64,000 bases of DNA from Pseudomonas sp. SORT22 (GCF_018417635.1 NZ_CP071007.1:1674501-1738500), one strand, 5' to 3'; numbered from the stretch's first letter, positions 54,311 to 63,576 are shown. A program made the numbers and translations. Notes: generated by a model not told the origin, from the letters alone.

Positions 54311-54784
54311 TCAGATCAGCCAGGTCCCCTCCAGTTCCAACAGGATCTGCTTGCGCTCGATCCCGCCGGCAAAGCCGGTGAGGGTGCCATTGCTGCCGAT
54401 CACCCGGTGACAGGGGATGATGATGGCAATCGGGTTGGCGCCATTGGCGGTGCCCACTGCCCGTACCGACCTGGGGTTGCCGATGGCCTGGGCAAGTTCG
54501 CCGTAGCTGCAGGTGGTGCCGTAGGGAATGCGCTGCAGGGCCTGCCAAACCTCGCGCTGGAACGGTGTGCCGCAGGGCGCCACACGCACTTCGAAGGTCT
54601 CGCGCTTGCGCGCGAAATACTCGTCCAGTTGGCGCGCCACGTCGTCCAGCTGGTTGCTGGCCGGCAGCCAGTCCGCGGCCAGCTCCCAGGGCTGGGCGGC
54701 GTCCATGTGCAGCAGGCGCAGGCCCTGTTCATCGCCTGCCAGCAGCAGCGGGCCTAGCGGGCTTGGTAGGTAGCGAAAAAACAT
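54311..54784 (-). CDS. ogt: Methylated-DNA-protein-cysteine methyltransferase
   Basis: A 157-residue DNA-repair protein that removes alkyl groups from O6-alkylguanine. The acceptor is Cys125 in PCHRVIG, preceded by the arginine finger and GTANGANP. The N-terminal domain (1-70) is the Ogt-type, without the Ada zinc domain. It converges on the PLDc_N gene with a 13-base gap. Confidence 0.95.
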   Translation of the reverse strand: MFFRYLPSPLGPLLLAGDEQGLRLLHMDAAQPWELAADWLPASNQLDDVARQLDEYFARKRETFEVRVAPCGTPFQREVWQALQRIPYGTTCSYGELAQAIGNPRSVRAVGTANGANPIAIIIPCHRVIGSNGTLTGFAGGIERKQILLELEGTWLI

Positions 54785-54968
54785 GGGGTAATGATCTCCC
54801 TGCGGATAACCCTGATTCTATTACGAAATTTTCACAAACGATTGCCGACAATTTGCGCGCGCAATTATCCGTTCGCCGAATGACCGTGCAACGCGCTCGC
54901 GTTTAGGGCACATTTGCCGATTCGTTTTACCGCCTTCCTCGAACCTGAACCCTAGGATCTTCCAATTC

Positions 54969-57053
54969 ATGGCTAACACGGACGCCTTGAGTCAACAGCG
55001 GGCTGCGTCGCGCCCGTTGCAACCGACGCTGAAATCGCATCTGGCCTACACCCTGCTGTGCGGGCTGGTGATCATGCTGATGCTCAGCCTGGTCCGCCTC
55101 GCGTTGCTGGTCTACAACAGCGACATGATCGGCGACACGCCGACCTCGACCGTAGCCGAGGGTTTCCTCAATGGCCTGCGGTTCGACCTGCGGGTTGTGG
55201 TGTACCTGAGCATCCCGCTGCTGCTGGCGATCCTCAGTGCCCGCGCCATGGCTGCCCGCGGCCTGTTCCGGGCCTGGCTGACCATCGCCTCGAGCATTGT
55301 CATGTTCCTCGGCCTGATGGAGATGGACTTCTATCGCGAGTTCCATCAGCGCCTCAACGGCCTGGTGTTCCAGTACGTCAAGGAAGACCCGAAAACCGTG
55401 CTGAGCATGCTCTGGTACGGTTTCCCGGTGGTGCGCTACCTGCTGGCCTGGGCTTTTGGCACCTGGCTGCTGAGCCTGTTGTTCAAGGGCATCGACCGCC
55501 TGACCCGGCCTGCTGGCGGGTATGAAAGCCAGGTAGCCGGCACGCGCAGCGTTGCGCCCTGGTACGTGCGCGGCGTGGTGTTCTTCATGGTCTTGCTGGT
55601 AGCGGTCATCGCCGCTCGCGGTACCCTGCGCCAGGGCCCGCCGATGCGTTGGGGCGATGCCTTCACCACCGACTCGAACTTCGTCAACCAGCTGGGCCTG
55701 AACGGCACCCTGACCCTGATCGACGCGGCCAAGAGCCGTTTCGGCGAAGACCGCGCCAACATCTGGAAGTCGACCATCGAGCAAGGCCTGGCGACCCAGA
55801 CCGTGCGCGACATGCTGCTGACCGCCAACGACAAGCTGGTCGATGCCGACAGCGCCGCCGTGCGCCGTGACTTCACCCCGCCGGCGGACAACACCCTGCC
55901 AATCAAGAACGTCGTGGTGATCCTCATGGAGAGCTTCGCCGGTCATTCGGTTGGCGCCCTGGGCAGCCCGAACAACATCACCCCGTACTTCGACAAACTG
56001 GCGAAAGAGGGCCTGCTGTTCGACCGCTTCTTCTCCAACGGCACCCATACCCACCAGGGCATGTTCGCCACCATGGCCTGCTACCCGAACCTGCCGGGCT
56101 TCGAATACCTGATGCAAACCCCGGAAGGTGGCCACAAGCTGTCCGGCCTGCCGGCGCTGCTCAGTGCTCGTGACTACGATGACGTCTACGTCTACAACGG
56201 TGACTTTGCCTGGGACAACCAGTCCGGTTTCTTCGGCAACCAGGGCATGACCACCTTCATCGGCCGTAACGACTTCGTCAATCCGGTGTTTTCCGACCCG
56301 ACCTGGGGTGTGTCCGACCAGGACATGTTCGACCGTGGTAACGAAGAGCTGGCCAAGCACGATGGCAAGAAGCCGATCTACGCGCTGCTGCAGACCCTGT
56401 CCAACCACACGCCGTATGCGCTGCCCAAGGATCTGCCGGTCGAGAAGGTTACCGGCCAGGGCCGCCTGGACGAGCACCTGACTGCCATGCGCTACTCCGA
56501 CTGGGCCCTGGGCCAGTTCTTCGAGAAAGCGCGCAAGGAGCCTTACTTCAAGGAAACCCTGTTCGTCATCGTCGGCGACCATGGCTTCGGCAACCACCAG
56601 CAGGTCACCGAGCTCGACCTCGGGCGCTTCAACGTGCCGCTGCTGCTGATCGCCCCGGGTATCCAGGAGAAGTTCGGTGCGGTCAACCACACCGTGGGTA
56701 CCCAGATCGACATCGTGCCGACCATCATGGGCCGCCTGGGCGGCGAAACCCGTCACCAGTGCTGGGGCCGTGACCTGCTCAACCTGCCAGCCGGTGACCA
56801 GGGCTTCGGCATGATCAAGCCATCGGGCAGCGAGCAGATCGTCGGGCTGGTCAAGGGCGACCGGATCCTGATCGAGTCCAAGGACATGTCGCCACGCATG
56901 TACCGCTACGAGCTGGGCGCCAACTTCAAGGCCGAGCTGATCGAAGCCCCGGACCAGACCGAGCTGACCCACAAGCTTGAGTCGTTCATCCAGACCGCGA
57001 CCAAGAGCCTGCTGGATAACACCGCGGGTGTAGTGCACGGCACCCCGGAATAA
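54969..57053 (+). CDS. LTA-synthase-like membrane sulfatase (phosphoglycerol transferase type)
   Basis: A 694-residue protein. About five N-terminal membrane segments (residues about 20-225) precede an extracytoplasmic sulfatase-fold domain (about 315-640). Catalytic residues include a likely nucleophile Thr361 in GTHTHQGMFAT, the metal region ILMESFAGHSVG near 319-330, and VGDHGFGNHQ near 537-546. Gram-negative homologues transfer phosphoglycerol or phosphoethanolamine to periplasmic glucans or lipids; Pseudomonas lacks lipoteichoic acid. The target here is unknown. A hairpin follows at 57078. The - strand frame across it is a shadow. Confidence 0.9.
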   Translation: MANTDALSQQRAASRPLQPTLKSHLAYTLLCGLVIMLMLSLVRLALLVYNSDMIGDTPTSTVAEGFLNGLRFDLRVVVYLSIPLLLAILSARAMAARGLFRAWLTIASSIVMFLGLMEMDFYREFHQRLNGLVFQYVKEDPKTVLSMLWYGFPVVRYLLAWAFGTWLLSLLFKGIDRLTRPAGGYESQVAGTRSVAPWYVRGVVFFMVLLVAVIAARGTLRQGPPMRWGDAFTTDSNFVNQLGLNGTLTLIDAAKSRFGEDRANIWKSTIEQGLATQTVRDMLLTANDKLVDADSAAVRRDFTPPADNTLPIKNVVVILMESFAGHSVGALGSPNNITPYFDKLAKEGLLFDRFFSNGTHTHQGMFATMACYPNLPGFEYLMQTPEGGHKLSGLPALLSARDYDDVYVYNGDFAWDNQSGFFGNQGMTTFIGRNDFVNPVFSDPTWGVSDQDMFDRGNEELAKHDGKKPIYALLQTLSNHTPYALPKDLPVEKVTGQGRLDEHLTAMRYSDWALGQFFEKARKEPYFKETLFVIVGDHGFGNHQQVTELDLGRFNVPLLLIAPGIQEKFGAVNHTVGTQIDIVPTIMGRLGGETRHQCWGRDLLNLPAGDQGFGMIKPSGSEQIVGLVKGDRILIESKDMSPRMYRYELGANFKAELIEAPDQTELTHKLESFIQTATKSLLDNTAGVVHGTPE

Positions 57054-57077
57054 CGACGTTGCGGGTGCTGTAAACAG

Positions 57078-57097
57078 GACCCCGGCTTGCCGGGGTC
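57078..57097 (+). terminator. Hairpin after the LTA-synthase-like gene
   Basis: GACCCCGGC (57078-57086) pairs with GCCGGGGTC (57089-57097) around TT and is followed by TTGGCTTTCT. The T-tract is weak, but the stem is strong and starts 24 bases after the stop. Confidence 0.7.
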
Positions 57098-57181
57098 TTG
57101 GCTTTCTGGGCCATGGATGCTCAAATCGCGCGCTTGAGGAAGCGGGGGCTGCAACGGCGCCCATCAAAAAAGGATTTTTGC

Positions 57182-58516
57182 GTGCGCGTGTTCGTATTGT
57201 TTGCCGGCCTGTGCCATTCACTGTTGGCGCTGGCCGATGTTGCACCGGCGGATTACCAGACGCCCCCCGGCTGGCGTACCGAATGCATGGGCCGGGTGCA
57301 GTTCGATGTGCCCAAGGACATTGCCTGGCACACTTCCAGTGGCTACTGGCAGTACTACAATTTCGAGCTCCCCACTCCCACAATCACCCCTGGGGACAAG
57401 CAGATTGCCTACGGCGAAGGATTGACCGGCGAGCTGCCCTTTCTGGTCGACATTGAGGTCAGCCCGTTGACCACCCGTGCACTCTACGAACAGATCCGCT
57501 ATGTGCAGGGCCTCACCCGTGGCCCGGCGCAGGAGCGGGTGGTGAAGGCGCAGATGGAGGCGCTGGATGCCGCCATCTCTGCGAGCCGTGACGACGAAAC
57601 GCGCCACAGGGCCCTGAGTGATCAGTACTACGACTTGCGTGAAAAGCTCCAGCGCATAGGCTATGTGACTTCGCAACTGGTGGTGCTTGACGACATGATC
57701 AAGCAATTTACTGGCGAGGGGCGGTCGGTGGCGAAGCTGCAGGTCGAGCGCGATGCCTTCTTCGAGGAGCAGGCGCAATGGCCGACCGATGTAGAGTACG
57801 AGCATGAGCGCTTTATCGAGCTGGGTGTGCCGGACGCCTCTGCAAACTGGTATGAAGGCAATCTGACTGCCTACCTGTGGCGCGATCAACGCATCTACCG
57901 ATTCAAGTTCTACAGTGGCGCCAATACCGCGACAGACACCGCGGCGCTGGCCCGGCTGGAGCCCAGGGCGCGCGCTGTGCTGGCCGCGTTCCGCATCCGC
58001 AAGCAATACGAAATTCCCCAGGACAACGGCTTCTGTGTGCCCTTCGGCTTCATTGCCGATGATGGCACGCCGCGCCATGCCATCACCTTGGGCCTCAACC
58101 CCGCAGACAACCCGAACCTGTTGCACCGCCTGAGCATGAGCAGTGACAGTGACAAGGCCGTCGAGATGGTGCCGATGCTGCTGGATCGACTGATTGCCAA
58201 CCCGTTTCCGCTGCAGATCAGCGTCGATAAGTTCGGGCCCTCAAGCGTGCGGATCGGCGCCGCCAAGGGCAGGTTCGGCGGTGCACGCTTTCGCGTCTAT
58301 GAGCCTGACAGTTTGAAGCCGGCGGCCACAGAAACGTTCAGGCTGGTCGCCGGCGCCTTGGGCTCCGGCTACCAGCCCACTGTGGTGCTGGGAGTGACCG
58401 ATGAACACTCCGAGCCGCCGCTGCAGTTCGAGCCTTCCAGGGACGATTTTCTACGCACGCTGCAAAGCATACGCGCGCTGCCAGGCGCTCATCGCTTCGA
58501 GCCGCAAGAAGACTGA
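57182..58516 (+). CDS. Tli4-like type VI secretion immunity protein, apparently orphan
   Basis: A periplasmic protein of 444 residues. I place the start at GTG 57182, which has AAGGA about seven bases upstream and gives a clean signal peptide (RVFVLFAGLCHSLLALADV, cut near residue 20). Longer starts at 57098 or 57113 destroy that layout. The middle (about 130-220) is charged and helical. The C-terminal half has FCVPFGFIADD near 283-293 and resembles the Tli4 family, which protects cells from Tle4 phospholipase effectors. No effector, vgrG or other T6SS gene is nearby. The match is by motif memory, so the family assignment needs a search. Confidence 0.65.
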   Translation: MRVFVLFAGLCHSLLALADVAPADYQTPPGWRTECMGRVQFDVPKDIAWHTSSGYWQYYNFELPTPTITPGDKQIAYGEGLTGELPFLVDIEVSPLTTRALYEQIRYVQGLTRGPAQERVVKAQMEALDAAISASRDDETRHRALSDQYYDLREKLQRIGYVTSQLVVLDDMIKQFTGEGRSVAKLQVERDAFFEEQAQWPTDVEYEHERFIELGVPDASANWYEGNLTAYLWRDQRIYRFKFYSGANTATDTAALARLEPRARAVLAAFRIRKQYEIPQDNGFCVPFGFIADDGTPRHAITLGLNPADNPNLLHRLSMSSDSDKAVEMVPMLLDRLIANPFPLQISVDKFGPSSVRIGAAKGRFGGARFRVYEPDSLKPAATETFRLVAGALGSGYQPTVVLGVTDEHSEPPLQFEPSRDDFLRTLQSIRALPGAHRFEPQED

Positions 58517-58590
58517 ACAACCACCGCTGTATCGAGGTCAACGGAAGGTAAGCCCGATTCACCCTGAACATCTGTACAGAGGAGAGTCCA

Positions 58591-58827
58591 ATGAAAGCAT
58601 GGGTCATTACCTTCGTTGACCAGAAGGGCGAGCGTACCTCGCTGCCGCTCAGCGCAGAGCTGGAACCGAGTATCGAAGAGGCGGCGCGGCTGATTCGCTC
58701 CCATCTGTTTCCGGTCCTGGGCGAGCTGGACCTCAATGATTTCCAGGACCGCGAAACCTCGCCAACGGCCAAATGGCTGAAGGAGCAGAACGGGGTGGAG
58801 ATCACTGCCATCACTGAAGGGCCTTGA
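58591..58827 (+). CDS. Small hypothetical protein
   Basis: A 78-residue acidic protein (MKAWVITFVDQKGERTSLPL, then AKWLKEQNGVEITAIT) with no signal peptide. AGAGGAGAG lies five bases before the ATG. It follows the Tli4-like gene by 74 bases on the same strand. No family recognised. Confidence 0.65.
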   Translation: MKAWVITFVDQKGERTSLPLSAELEPSIEEAARLIRSHLFPVLGELDLNDFQDRETSPTAKWLKEQNGVEITAITEGP

Positions 58828-59017
58828 ACCCGCATGCCGGCTGGCACGCTGGGCAATCAGGCGCTACGCTGCAGACAAGGTCGGGCGATTTTTTCTGATT
58901 GTCCGGGCTTGCCGATCCACGTCACGCAACAGCTCGAATTGCCCCCGCACGGCTTGTGTGGCGGGCAGGTGCGTTTTGCACTGAAAGTCTATCCATCGGT
59001 AATGAGGAGGACGATTC

Positions 59018-59350
59018 ATGAGCAGCCAATACGAGGACATCAGCAGCACGGTCTTGCGTCGGATGAAAGAAGGCGGGTTCAACTTCGCGCAGATTCATCC
59101 CATCGAGTTTTATGCGGTCTTTCCGGACGAGGCACGGGCGCGGCGAGCGGCAGGTAAGTTTCGCGGCGAATCACTCAGTGCCCAGGTCCACGAGCGCGAT
59201 GATGGCGCCTGGCACCTGGAGCTGAGCAAGGTGATGTTTGCAACCTATGGCGGTATCGGCGAATTCGAACAGGATTTCGAGGCGGTGATCGCCCCGCTGG
59301 GCGGAGAAATAGAAGGCTGGGGCGTCAAGCAGGAACGTCAACTGGCTTGA
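59018..59350 (+). CDS. rraB: RraB-like RNase E inhibitor
   Basis: A 110-residue protein resembling RraB, which binds RNase E and changes the decay of some mRNAs. Landmarks are EDISSTVLRRMKEGGFNFAQ, IHPIEFYAVFPDEARA, and GGEIEGWGVKQ at the end. GAGGAGGA lies about six bases before the ATG. It stands alone, with 190 empty bases upstream. Confidence 0.85.
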   Translation: MSSQYEDISSTVLRRMKEGGFNFAQIHPIEFYAVFPDEARARRAAGKFRGESLSAQVHERDDGAWHLELSKVMFATYGGIGEFEQDFEAVIAPLGGEIEGWGVKQERQLA

Positions 59351-59527
59351 CCGGCAAGCAAGCGCGGCGCTTCGCAATGAGGCGCCGCCGTCAAAGCGAG
59401 CGCAGCGGTTGCACAGATCTGGTGCGACCGTTCTTCGTTTAAAACGCAACATACTGAATAACAAGGAATTGTGCCGCTGGCACGGGGCTTGCGATGGCTC
59501 CGGTGCACGGGTGACAAGGAGTTCGGC

Positions 59528-60937
59528 ATGATCCGCACCTTTTATGACGAAATGTACGCCGCTGACGGCCAGGTCCGTCCGCACTACCGGGAATTCGCCC
59601 GCTGGCTGGCCGAAACCCCGCCAGAGCTGCTGGCCCAGCGTCGACGTGAAGCCGACCTGCTGTTCCACCGCGCCGGCATCACCTTCACCCTCTATGGCGA
59701 CGAGCAGGGCACCGAGCGCCTGATTCCCTTCGATACTATCCCGCGCAGCATCCCGGCCAGTGAATGGCGGGTGGTCGAACGGGGCTGCATTCAGCGGGTC
59801 AAGGCGCTGAACCTGTTTCTAGCCGACCTGTACCACGACCAGCGCATCATTCGCGCCGGGATCATTCCGGCCGAGCAGGTGCTGGCCAACGAGCAGTACC
59901 AACTGGCGATGCAGGGCCTGGACCTGCACCGCGACATCTATTCGCACATTTCCGGGGTCGACCTGGTGCGCGACAGTGATGGCAGTTACTACGTGCTCGA
60001 AGACAACCTGCGCACCCCCAGCGGCGTCAGCTACATGCTTGAAGACCGCAAGATGATGATGCGCCTGTTCCCCGAGCTGTTCGCTGCCCAGCGCATCGCG
60101 CCGATCGATCATTACCCCAACCTGTTGCTCGATACCCTCAAGAGCTCAAGCCCGCTGGACAACCCCAGCGTGGTGGTGTTGACGCCCGGGCGTTTCAACA
60201 GCGCCTTCTTCGAGCATGCCTTCCTCGCCCGCGAGATGGGCGTCGAGCTGGTCGAGGGCGCCGACCTGTTCGTGCGTGACGAGCGGGTATTCATGCGCAC
60301 CACCGACGGCCCCAAGGCGGTCGATGTAATCTACCGGCGCCTGGACGATGCCTTCCTCGACCCGCTGGCCTTCAACCCCGATTCGATGCTCGGTGTGCCC
60401 GGGCTGCTGGCGGCTTATCGCTGCGGCAACGTGGTGCTGGCCAATGCCATTGGCACCGGGGTGGCCGACGACAAGTCGATTTACCCCTATGTCACCGACA
60501 TGATCCGCTTCTACCTCGACGAGGAGCCGATCCTCAAGAACGTGCCGACCTGGCAGTGCCGCAAGCCTGAAGAACTGTCCCACGTGCTGGCGCACCTGCC
60601 GGAGCTAGTGGTCAAGGAAACCCAGGGTTCCGGCGGCTACGGCATGCTGGTCGGGCCGGCGGCCAGCCGTGCCGAGATTGAGGCGTTCGCCGCCCGGATC
60701 AAGGCCCGGCCAGCGGCCTATATCGCCCAGCCGACGCTGTCGCTGTCGACCTGCCCGACCTTTGTCGAAAACGGCATCGCCCCGCGGCATATCGACCTGC
60801 GCCCGTTCGTGCTGTCCGGGCGCGAGACCCGGGTGGTGCCAGGCGGCCTGACCCGGGTCGCGCTGCGCGAGGGCTCGCTGGTGGTCAACTCGTCCCAGGG
60901 CGGCGGCACCAAGGACACCTGGGTGGTCGAGGATTAA
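59528..60937 (+). CDS. Circularly permuted ATP-grasp protein
   Basis: A 469-residue protein of the CP type 2 ATP-grasp family. Landmarks are FYDEMYAADGQVRPHYREFA at residues 4-23, VLEDNLRTPSGVSYMLEDRK near 155-174, VVKETQGSGGYGMLVGPAAS near 361-380 and HIDLRPFVLSGRETRVVPGG near 421-440. It should form an amide or ester bond using ATP. The ATG at 59528 is chosen over the upstream frame to 59471. The alpha-E gene starts 3 nt after its stop and a transglutaminase follows, a conserved trio whose substrate is unknown. Confidence 0.92.
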   Translation: MIRTFYDEMYAADGQVRPHYREFARWLAETPPELLAQRRREADLLFHRAGITFTLYGDEQGTERLIPFDTIPRSIPASEWRVVERGCIQRVKALNLFLADLYHDQRIIRAGIIPAEQVLANEQYQLAMQGLDLHRDIYSHISGVDLVRDSDGSYYVLEDNLRTPSGVSYMLEDRKMMMRLFPELFAAQRIAPIDHYPNLLLDTLKSSSPLDNPSVVVLTPGRFNSAFFEHAFLAREMGVELVEGADLFVRDERVFMRTTDGPKAVDVIYRRLDDAFLDPLAFNPDSMLGVPGLLAAYRCGNVVLANAIGTGVADDKSIYPYVTDMIRFYLDEEPILKNVPTWQCRKPEELSHVLAHLPELVVKETQGSGGYGMLVGPAASRAEIEAFAARIKARPAAYIAQPTLSLSTCPTFVENGIAPRHIDLRPFVLSGRETRVVPGGLTRVALREGSLVVNSSQGGGTKDTWVVED

Positions 60938-60940
60938 GTC

Positions 60941-61891
60941 ATGCTGAGTAGAACTGCCTCTGATTTGTACTGGATGTCGCGTTACCTGGAGCGGGCGGAA
61001 AACCTCGCGCGGATGCTCGATGTCAGTTATTCGCTGTCGCTGATGCCGCAAGACGGGCGCGGCGATGGCCTGGATGAAATGGCCATGCCGCTGCTGATCA
61101 CCGGCACCCTCGACGACTACCTCGAGCGCCATGGTCAGCTGCATGCCGAACGCCTGCTGCACTTCTTCGCCCTCGACCCGGAAAACCCGGCGAGCATTTA
61201 CAGCTGCCTGGGTGCCGCGCGGGCCAGTGCCCATGCGGTACGTGGGCGGATCACCGCCGACATGTGGGAAAACATCAACGCCACCTGGCTGGAAATTCGT
61301 GGCATCGCCGAGCAAGGCCTGGGCCGTTATGGCATGAGCCGTTTCTGCGAGTGGATCAAGGAACGCTCGCACCTGTTTCGTGGTGCCACTTACGGCACCA
61401 TCATGCGCAACGACGCCTTTCGCTTCATCCGCCTGGGCACCTTCATCGAGCGCGCCGACAACACCCTGCGCCTGCTCGATGCCCGCTACGAGATGCTTGG
61501 CGACGAGGCCGAGGCGGTCAGCGACAGCTCGGCGCGCGGTTATTACCAGTGGAGCGCCTTGCTGCGCGCGCTGTCGTCATTCGAGGCTTACACCGAAATC
61601 TACCGTGATGCACCGGCCGCTCGCCATGTTGCCGAGTTGCTGCTGTTGCGCGCCGACGTGCCGCGCTCGCTGCGTGCCTGCACCGAGGAAATCGACCTGA
61701 TCCTCGCCAGCCTGCCCGGCGGCAACGGCCGCCCGGCCCAGCGCCTGGCCGCCGAGGTGGACGCGCGCCTGCGCTACACCTCGATCGATGAAATCCTTGC
61801 CGAAGGGCTGCACCCCTGGCTGACCCATTACATCCCGCTGGTGCGTGAACTGGGCAACGCCATTCACAGCGCCTACCTGGAGGCCGTATGA
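60941..61891 (+). CDS. Alpha-E domain protein
   Basis: An all-helical protein of 316 residues. The N terminus LSRTASDLYWMSRYLERAEN is the family hallmark, with IERADNTLRLLDARYEMLGD near 169-188 and YYQWSALLRALSSFEAYTEI near 202-221. It is the standard companion of the CP ATP-grasp protein and may be a scaffold or helper ligase. The start is 3 nt after the ATP-grasp stop, and its stop overlaps the transglutaminase ATG. Confidence 0.93.
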   Translation: MLSRTASDLYWMSRYLERAENLARMLDVSYSLSLMPQDGRGDGLDEMAMPLLITGTLDDYLERHGQLHAERLLHFFALDPENPASIYSCLGAARASAHAVRGRITADMWENINATWLEIRGIAEQGLGRYGMSRFCEWIKERSHLFRGATYGTIMRNDAFRFIRLGTFIERADNTLRLLDARYEMLGDEAEAVSDSSARGYYQWSALLRALSSFEAYTEIYRDAPAARHVAELLLLRADVPRSLRACTEEIDLILASLPGGNGRPAQRLAAEVDARLRYTSIDEILAEGLHPWLTHYIPLVRELGNAIHSAYLEAV

Positions 61892-62685
61892 GACTGACCA
61901 TTAGCCACGAAACTGCCTACCACTACGAAGACCAGGTGCGTGCCAGCATCCAGTACCTGCGTCTGACTCCTCACGACAGCGAGCGTCAACAGGTGCTCAG
62001 TTGGCAACTGGACCTGCCGCGGCCGGTGCGCGCGCAACTGGACCCGTTCGGCAACATCCTGCATGTGCTGAGCCTGGAAGAGCCACATTCTGACCTGGTC
62101 ATCGGCGCCCGTGGCCTGGTCGATATTGATGAAAGCCGCGAGGCCGAGCACGAGTTGCAATCGCCGCTGCCGTTCCTGCGCTTCACCCGCCTGACCGAAG
62201 CTGACGAAGCCTTGCGTGCCTTCGCCAGCCAGCACTGCCGCAAGCGCCGTGACCGCTCGACGTTGATCGAACTGATGAATGCCCTGAACCAGCGCATGGC
62301 CTACAGGCCCGGCAGCACCGCCGTGGATACCAGCGCCGCCCAGGCGTTTGCCGGCGGCGCCGGGGTATGTCAGGACCACACCCATGCCTTCCTGGCCTGC
62401 GCGCGCAGCCTGGGCATCCCGGCGCGCTATGTGTCCGGTTACCTGTTCGACAGCGACAGCCAGCAGATGGCCAGCCACGCCTGGGCCGAAGCCTGGCTGG
62501 AGGATGCCTGGTACAGCTTCGATGTCACCAACCAACTGGCCCGGCCTGAACGCCACCTGAAACTGGCGGTGGGCCTGGACTACCTGGATGCCTGCCCGGT
62601 GCGCGGCATGCGCCGCGGTGGTGGTTTCGAGCAGATGCACGCCAAGGTGCTGGTGACCCCGACCCTCAACGCCCAGCAGCAGTGA
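61888..62685 (+). CDS. Transglutaminase-family protein (Bact_transglu_N)
   Basis: A 265-residue protein with an N-terminal beta domain (about 1-80, LTISHETAYHYEDQVRASIQ) and a transglutaminase-like core with Cys161 (GVCQDHTHAF), His197 (SHAWAEAW) and Asp212 (SFDVTN). No signal peptide, so it acts in the cytoplasm. It could cut or transfer an isopeptide bond made by the ATP-grasp partner. It overlaps the alpha-E gene by four bases. Confidence 0.94.
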   Translation: MRLTISHETAYHYEDQVRASIQYLRLTPHDSERQQVLSWQLDLPRPVRAQLDPFGNILHVLSLEEPHSDLVIGARGLVDIDESREAEHELQSPLPFLRFTRLTEADEALRAFASQHCRKRRDRSTLIELMNALNQRMAYRPGSTAVDTSAAQAFAGGAGVCQDHTHAFLACARSLGIPARYVSGYLFDSDSQQMASHAWAEAWLEDAWYSFDVTNQLARPERHLKLAVGLDYLDACPVRGMRRGGGFEQMHAKVLVTPTLNAQQQ

Positions 62686-62688
62686 GCC

Positions 62689-63489
62689 TCAGGGTTTGCG
62701 CGTGGCCATGTGGGCCAGGTACGCCAGCAGCGCATCCAGCTCGCTATCGCTGATGACCGCTGCGGCAAACCCGGGCATTTTTGCCTGGGGCCACTGGCGC
62801 AGGCTTTGCGGGTCACGGATGTAACGCCGGAGGAAATCGGCCTGGAAGTACTCGGTCGGGTTGTGCGGCAGGTTCAGGTCCGGGCCGAACTGGGCGTCCC
62901 CGGCGCCGTTGAGGCGATGGCAGGCCAGGCAGTTCCTCTGGAACACGGCAAAGCCCTGGTTGACCGGGTTGTCGGCGTTAATGCCTGGCGCCGGGCGCAT
63001 GGCCGGGAAGCGTTCGGCCACTGCCGCCAGGCGGCGAATGCTGGCGACCTGGAAAGGCCATTGCTCAGGGCTGATGCGCCCGGCTTGCGGGTCGGTCCAG
63101 ACCAGGTAAAACGGCCCGGCACCGGGCTTGCCCTTGGCCAGTGCCGGCCAGGGTCTGGCCGGGTCTTCAATGGCCAGCCAGGCCCGCGCAGGGCCGTCCT
63201 TGAGCAAAGGCGCGGCGGGCATCTCGGCGGCGAAACCGTCCAGGGCAATGGCTTGCAGGTGATCATCGGCCTGCACTCCCTGTAGGAGCACAGCTAGTGG
63301 TACCGCGCGGTAATGCATGGTTCGCTTGTAGGAAACGTCGTTTTCAATCTGGATATCCTGCGCCAGCGGATGCGCCAGCAACTCGGCGCTCTGCCAGTGG
63401 CGGCTGCCGTTGCCCAGGTCGAGGGTCAACTGCGCCGCCTGCAGGGGCAGGCACAGCAGGGCGAGCAACAAGCTGAAACAGTGGCGCAT
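62689..63489 (-). CDS. Periplasmic cytochrome c with N-terminal Oxidored_molyb-like domain
   Basis: A 266-residue exported protein. A signal peptide (about 1-19, ending LPLQAA) precedes a domain (20-165) with YRAVPLAVLLQG and DGFAAEMPAAPLL, which resembles the sulfite-oxidase fold, and a C-terminal cytochrome c domain with the haem motif Cys187-Leu-Ala-Cys-His191 and a likely Met axial ligand in AKMPGF. It is convergent with the transglutaminase gene (3-base gap). It probably passes electrons in the periplasm; partner unknown. Confidence 0.88.
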   Translation of the reverse strand: MRHCFSLLLALLCLPLQAAQLTLDLGNGSRHWQSAELLAHPLAQDIQIENDVSYKRTMHYRAVPLAVLLQGVQADDHLQAIALDGFAAEMPAAPLLKDGPARAWLAIEDPARPWPALAKGKPGAGPFYLVWTDPQAGRISPEQWPFQVASIRRLAAVAERFPAMRPAPGINADNPVNQGFAVFQRNCLACHRLNGAGDAQFGPDLNLPHNPTEYFQADFLRRYIRDPQSLRQWPQAKMPGFAAAVISDSELDALLAYLAHMATRKP

Positions 63490-63576
63490 GGGCAGTCTCC
63501 AACCATCAGGGTCGGCAGATTACCTGCACACAACCGGTTTGTGCCAGGCACAAACCGCGGGAAGAGGGCATGCCGC

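Noticed and set aside
54927..57383. Long - strand open frame of 818 codons opposite the LTA-synthase-like gene
   Set aside because: It spans a well-defined + strand gene and the following hairpin; composition and lack of family motifs mark it as a shadow.
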